Below are positions 31,251-33,679 of a stretch of 33,679 bases of DNA, in pieces. Origin of the DNA: a virus. Position numbers and translations under genes: made by a program. The notes beneath the pieces were generated by a model. It saw nothing but the letters and a program-made list of their open reading frames with translations, did no database searches and was not told where the DNA came from. Each line of letters opens with the position of its first letter. Position 1 is the stretch's first letter. Where the stretch lies: IMG/VR virus record IMGVR_UViG_3300031576_000214, positions 1 through 33,679 of that record. One strand, 5' to 3'.

Positions 31251-31465
31251 TAGCCTCTCCTTAATGAATATTCCCACTTGGCCTTGAACCAAGTTTGGGT
31301 ATAAGTTCTAGTAACATTTTCACCCTTTTTCTTTTTCTCTATTGGCCAGTTATTAATACGCCACTCGATTGCGGCTCTAGTTATTCCTAGTTTTTTGGCA
31401 GCATGAACCTTAGTCTCACATTCATTTAATATGTCTATTGTTTTAATCACATCTTCAATTTTCAT
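31250..31465 (-). CDS. Small helix-turn-helix protein
   Basis: A 71-aa protein. The segment KVHAAKKLGITRAAIEWRI (residues 19-37) fits a Fis/Trp-repressor-type helix-turn-helix (A-A-x-x-L-G-I-T-R-x-A-I), followed by a basic linker KKKKG. The start is ATG 31465 with GGAGGGG upstream; it overlaps the upstream gene by 11 nt. The longer frame from 31534 is inside that gene. A regulatory DNA-binding role is likely. Confidence 0.65.
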   Translation of the reverse strand: MKIEDVIKTIDILNECETKVHAAKKLGITRAAIEWRINNWPIEKKKKGENVTRTYTQTWFKAKWEYSLRRG

Positions 31466-31640
31466 TAAAATGCCCCTCCATTTCTTTAAAGAATTTTTCC
31501 ATTTCAACAGGTTTGTTGACTTCCAGCCATTCAATCATTTCTGATCTGGACATGTTAGTTCTTATCAACATTTGAATGGGATAGTCCTCCATTTTGCTCC
31601 AAGGATAAATTTCTCCACGCCTTAACTGTGTAATGCTCAT
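31455..31640 (-). CDS. Unknown 61-aa protein
   Basis: MSITQLRRGEIYPWSKMEDY onward, with a helix RSEMIEWLEVNKPVEMEKFF. ATG 31640 is favoured because AAAAGGA lies 9 nt upstream; the ATG at 31649 would touch that SD. It overlaps the helix-turn-helix gene at its end. No family recognised. Confidence 0.5.
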   Translation of the reverse strand: MSITQLRRGEIYPWSKMEDYPIQMLIRTNMSRSEMIEWLEVNKPVEMEKFFKEMEGHFNEN

Positions 31641-31642
31641 TT

Positions 31643-31915
31643 TTACCATTCCTTTTCAAAGGTATACCAATAATCAGCCGAGGCACATTCTTTTAATCCC
31701 TTAATAATCGCCATCTTTTTCATTTTCAAATCATTAATTTCATTAAAATGGATATGCTCTAACGTCTCTGACAAAGCCCTATCATCACTATTAAACCTAG
31801 TCCCATTTATCATCATGCCATCATCTATCCGAACAAATGGCCTTACATGCTGAATCATTATTATCATTTCTTTTTTAAACTCTTCTGAGAAATTTTCTTG
31901 TATTCCTATTTTCAT
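31643..31915 (-). CDS. Unknown 90-aa protein led by promoter A
   Basis: MKIGIQENFSEEFKKEMIIM onward; mixed helices and strands, Met/Ile/Asp-rich, ending WYTFEKEW. SD GAGGTGAATT precedes ATG 31915. It is the first gene after the sigma70-like promoter at 31932-31959. No family recognised. Confidence 0.6.
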   Translation of the reverse strand: MKIGIQENFSEEFKKEMIIMIQHVRPFVRIDDGMMINGTRFNSDDRALSETLEHIHFNEINDLKMKKMAIIKGLKECASADYWYTFEKEW

Positions 31916-31931
31916 AATTCACCTCTAACTC

Positions 31932-31959
31932 ATTATACATTTTTCTCAGATGGATGCAA
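31932..31959 (-). promoter_or_regulatory. Sigma70-like promoter A
   Basis: On the minus strand TTGCAT (31959-31954), a 16-bp spacer, then TATAAT (31937-31932) followed by GAGTTAGAGGTGAAT and ATG 31915. Hexamers and spacing match a bacterial sigma70 promoter, and the arrangement is nearly the same as promoter B at 27095-27122, suggesting a shared origin or common host-polymerase control. Confidence 0.7.
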
Positions 31960-31964
31960 GTTAT

Positions 31965-32312
31965 TTAAAGATTCCTAAAAAAACTGAGCCTACTTTGCAC
32001 ACTCGATATGTTCCCCAAATAAGCATCAGAGATTTTCCTGAGTTCTTCAAAACGCTCATCGTAATAAACATAATCGTCATAATCTTTGCCGATTTTTGAA
32101 CCTGCCCATTGCTCTAAGGTCTCTTGACCGGCATTCTTTTTAGTCTCGTCGAACGCCTGCTTATAATTGGCTCGCACATATCCCTTAACTATTTGTTTTA
32201 GTTTAGGCAAATGCTCGGATATACCGAGCATCGTCCTAACCACCAGGATGTGTTCTCTTTGTAATTCTTCTAGAGTTTTTAAACATTCATCCGCTGATTG
32301 AAGGCTGTCCAT
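31965..32312 (-). CDS. Unknown 115-aa helical protein
   Basis: Charged and helical (DSLQSADECLKTLEELQREH; KLKQIVKGYVRANYKQAF), ending SRLSFFRNL. It starts by overlap with the stop of the SSB-like gene (TAATG), implying coupling to DNA-metabolism genes. No family recognised; there is a possible coiled coil at the N-terminus. Confidence 0.55.
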   Translation of the reverse strand: MDSLQSADECLKTLEELQREHILVVRTMLGISEHLPKLKQIVKGYVRANYKQAFDETKKNAGQETLEQWAGSKIGKDYDDYVYYDERFEELRKISDAYLGNISSVQSRLSFFRNL

Positions 32313-32755
32313 TAGAATGGCACTTCATCAGTCATTGGCTCCGAACTATCAACAACCCCAACATTTCGTCTGGCCTCAGTCGCCGGATTTGCCGTTTGCC
32401 CAGAGAATATTGGCCCAGAGAATAATTGAATCTCATATTTACTGCCCATGCCTTCACCTTTTTTAGAGATAATCCAAATGGCATCTAAGAAATTCTTTCC
32501 CTGGTCTAAACAAATATCCATGAATCGGCCTACTTGCTGGCCAGAGCATGAATATAATTTTTGCATTTGATCGCCACCATTCCTTTGTCCAACAAATGAA
32601 GCGGAATATTTAACAAATATCGAACCATCATTACCCTTGCCTTCTTCGCGCTTAAAGTCATTGGAAGTAAATTTTCCCTTTAACTTATCGCCCGCTCCTA
32701 ATTTCCAATACCTTGCATCTCTTTCATTTTGTTTTCTTATTTCTTCGGGTGTCAT
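32312..32755 (-). CDS. Putative single-stranded DNA-binding protein
   Basis: A 147-aa protein with a beta-rich centre (DKLKGKFTSNDFKREEGKGN, FVKYSASFVG, KLYSCSGQQVGRFMDICL, SKYEIQLFSG) and a disordered linker, and ends SEPMTDEVPF. That acidic, Pro-Phe-terminated tail closely resembles the SSB tail (D-D-I-P-F) that recruits replication partners. It follows, with one gene between, a RecB-like exonuclease, also fitting recombination. The fold itself is not proven, so this is a tail- and context-based call. SD AGGAAA. Confidence 0.6.
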   Translation of the reverse strand: MTPEEIRKQNERDARYWKLGAGDKLKGKFTSNDFKREEGKGNDGSIFVKYSASFVGQRNGGDQMQKLYSCSGQQVGRFMDICLDQGKNFLDAIWIISKKGEGMGSKYEIQLFSGPIFSGQTANPATEARRNVGVVDSSEPMTDEVPF

Positions 32756-32822
32756 GTTATTTTCCTTTCAATTTATTCATTATTTTTTGAATCCAATTCA
32801 ATTTCTTTGCTTTCTTCTTCAT

Positions 32823-33008
32823 TTATTCACCTCCTAAAAGTTTTTCTTCTAATCTTTTGCTTTTACCTGACATTTCTAAAACAATCTCTAGTAAATATGG
32901 ATGTTTGTCTTCGTCTGCTTTTTTTAAAATATCACAAAGATCATTCACACATTGCGCATAACCTAAACATATTGCCTTACTTGATAATTTAATTAAATTT
33001 TCAGCCAC
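32823..33008 (-). CDS. Unknown 61-aa protein
   Basis: MAENLIKLSSKAICLGYAQC onward, helical, ending SGKSKRLEEKLLGGE. It begins with GTG 33008, overlapping the exonuclease stop by one base, behind a perfect GGAGGTG SD. It lies between the exonuclease and SSB-like genes. No family recognised. Confidence 0.55.
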   Translation of the reverse strand: MAENLIKLSSKAICLGYAQCVNDLCDILKKADEDKHPYLLEIVLEMSGKSKRLEEKLLGGE

Positions 33009-33679
33009 TATTTCACCTCCAAAACATTATTGATTTTTACACTTATCGGGTACTGCAAAGTAAGCGGTGTCCAGTCTTGGTTTCTTACATTCCATGCGAT
33101 GATTGAAGAATTAAGTTTAGGGGATGTCTCTAATGGATCAATCTCATAAACGCCTACACCAACGCCCTGTAATTTCTTCTCATCAATTTTCTTATGAGAG
33201 CTACCCACATTCACTAAACAGGGTATTGATTCTTCTGGGCATAGTCCTAATTTGGCGGCACAGCTTTTATAAAATAAAACCTGTTCATAATAAGAATCGT
33301 AAATTCCGCCTGTTTTCCAGTCGAACACATAAACTTTGCCTTCCCGTTCAGCGATACAATCAAGTTTCCCAGCGGTTTGTAATATTTCAGACCAAACAAT
33401 TTGCTCAATCTTTAATGGTTTAAATCCGTAATGGTTCCACCATGTAGCCCATTGTAAAAACTTGACCCACTCTTGTTTTGTAAAATTGTATTCAGGATCA
33501 TCGGCTTTAATGTCATTACCCATCAAAGCGGATTCTATTGCGTTGTGTACTTTAGTCCCTGACTCGGCGGCTCTAGTCATAATCTCATCGGCCTGTAAAC
33601 CCACTTGCCTTTCCCATGTGTGGAACCCATAACCCTTGTCGATAATTGATAACTTCTTAGAAATAGATGGGTAATATTT
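33008..33679 (-). CDS. PD-(D/E)XK exonuclease, 5' end missing
   Basis: Visible length 223 codons, running off the window. The frame is open 25 codons beyond the GTG at 33604, encoding KYYPSISKKLSIIDKGYGFH and more, a typical phage exonuclease opening (P-S-x-x-x-x-L), so the GTG is internal. Motifs: RAAESGTKVHNAI; then E and GKLDCIA (D), VFDWKTG (D-x-K) and YEQVLFY, a Q-x-x-x-Y motif of RecB/Cas4-type nucleases. It would resect DNA ends for recombination or degrade host DNA. Fairly sure of the fold; the exact role is inferred. Confidence 0.82.
   Translation of the reverse strand, partial: KYYPSISKKLSIIDKGYGFHTWERQVGLQADEIMTRAAESGTKVHNAIESALMGNDIKADDPEYNFTKQEWVKFLQWATWWNHYGFKPLKIEQIVWSEILQTAGKLDCIAEREGKVYVFDWKTGGIYDSYYEQVLFYKSCAAKLGLCPEESIPCLVNVGSSHKKIDEKKLQGVGVGVYEIDPLETSPKLNSSIIAWNVRNQDWTPLTLQYPISVKINNVLEVK

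Noticed and set aside
1-33679. T7-type phage RNA polymerase promoters
   Set aside because: No repeated TAATACGACTCAC-like 20-bp motif was found in the gaps; only sigma70-like sites appear.
1-33679. tRNA, rRNA, insertion sequence or integrase
   Set aside because: No cloverleaf, rRNA segment, transposase or integrase motifs were seen on either strand by eye; a dedicated scan (tRNAscan-SE, ISfinder) was not possible.

Overview
The window looks like part of a tailed-phage (or prophage) genome with a T7-like podovirus morphogenesis module. Evidence: a portal of the T7 gp8 kind, scaffold, major capsid protein, tail tubular proteins A and B, and three successive large internal virion-type proteins. 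Every supportable gene lies on the minus strand, so transcription runs from position 33679 towards 1. Genes are tightly packed, with many ATGA/TAATG overlaps and good Shine-Dalgarno (SD) sequences. The DNA is AT-rich. A Gram-negative host is inferred from the internal virion proteins and the lysis genes with signal peptides and membrane anchors; no host or integration marker is visible. No RNA polymerase, DNA polymerase, integrase, reverse transcriptase, tRNA or rRNA was seen.

In the direction of transcription: (1) 33679-28041 is an early/accessory block. It holds a PD-(D/E)XK exonuclease cut by the window edge, a protein with an SSB-type acidic tail, several unknown small proteins, a small helix-turn-helix protein, a short C5-methyltransferase-like protein, a pentapeptide-repeat protein made of 20 nearly identical 15-bp units, and a zinc-ribbon microprotein. 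(2) 28047-27860 has no gene but can fold, in the minus-strand sense, into a long closed structure and is a candidate structured RNA. (3) 27859-26468 carries very small genes, including a membrane ORF nested in another frame. (4) 26464-19504 is packaging and head: TerS, TerL, two look-alike small membrane-anchored proteins flanking a GNAT-like gene, portal, a Bbp19-like protein, scaffold, capsid and a small capsid-adjacent protein. Two GC-rich hairpins flank that last gene. (5) 19455-15442 encodes appendage/fibre-like beta proteins and a small coiled-coil/membrane protein. (6) 15421-3570 is tail tube A, tail tube B and the three ejection-type proteins, the last being 2025 aa with a polyvalent-protein domain and an HExxH zincin. 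(7) 3570-1396 holds further virion or tail-tip proteins. (8) 1366-201 is a lysis cassette: membrane protein, holin-like protein, spanin-like protein and M15-family endolysin. A regulatory-looking region (54-200) precedes a gene that leaves the window.

Two near-identical sigma70-like promoters (TTGCAT, 16-bp spacer, TATAAT) were found, at 31932-31959 and 27095-27122. They would start transcription before the small early genes and before the packaging/structural block. The most interesting items are the structured RNA candidate, the pentapeptide repeat array in which every unit-to-unit difference is an amino-acid change, the modular sharing between the capsid-adjacent protein and a tail-region protein, and the protease-type 2025-aa ejection protein that lacks a recognisable transglycosylase.

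All functional calls come from reading the sequence; no database search was run.
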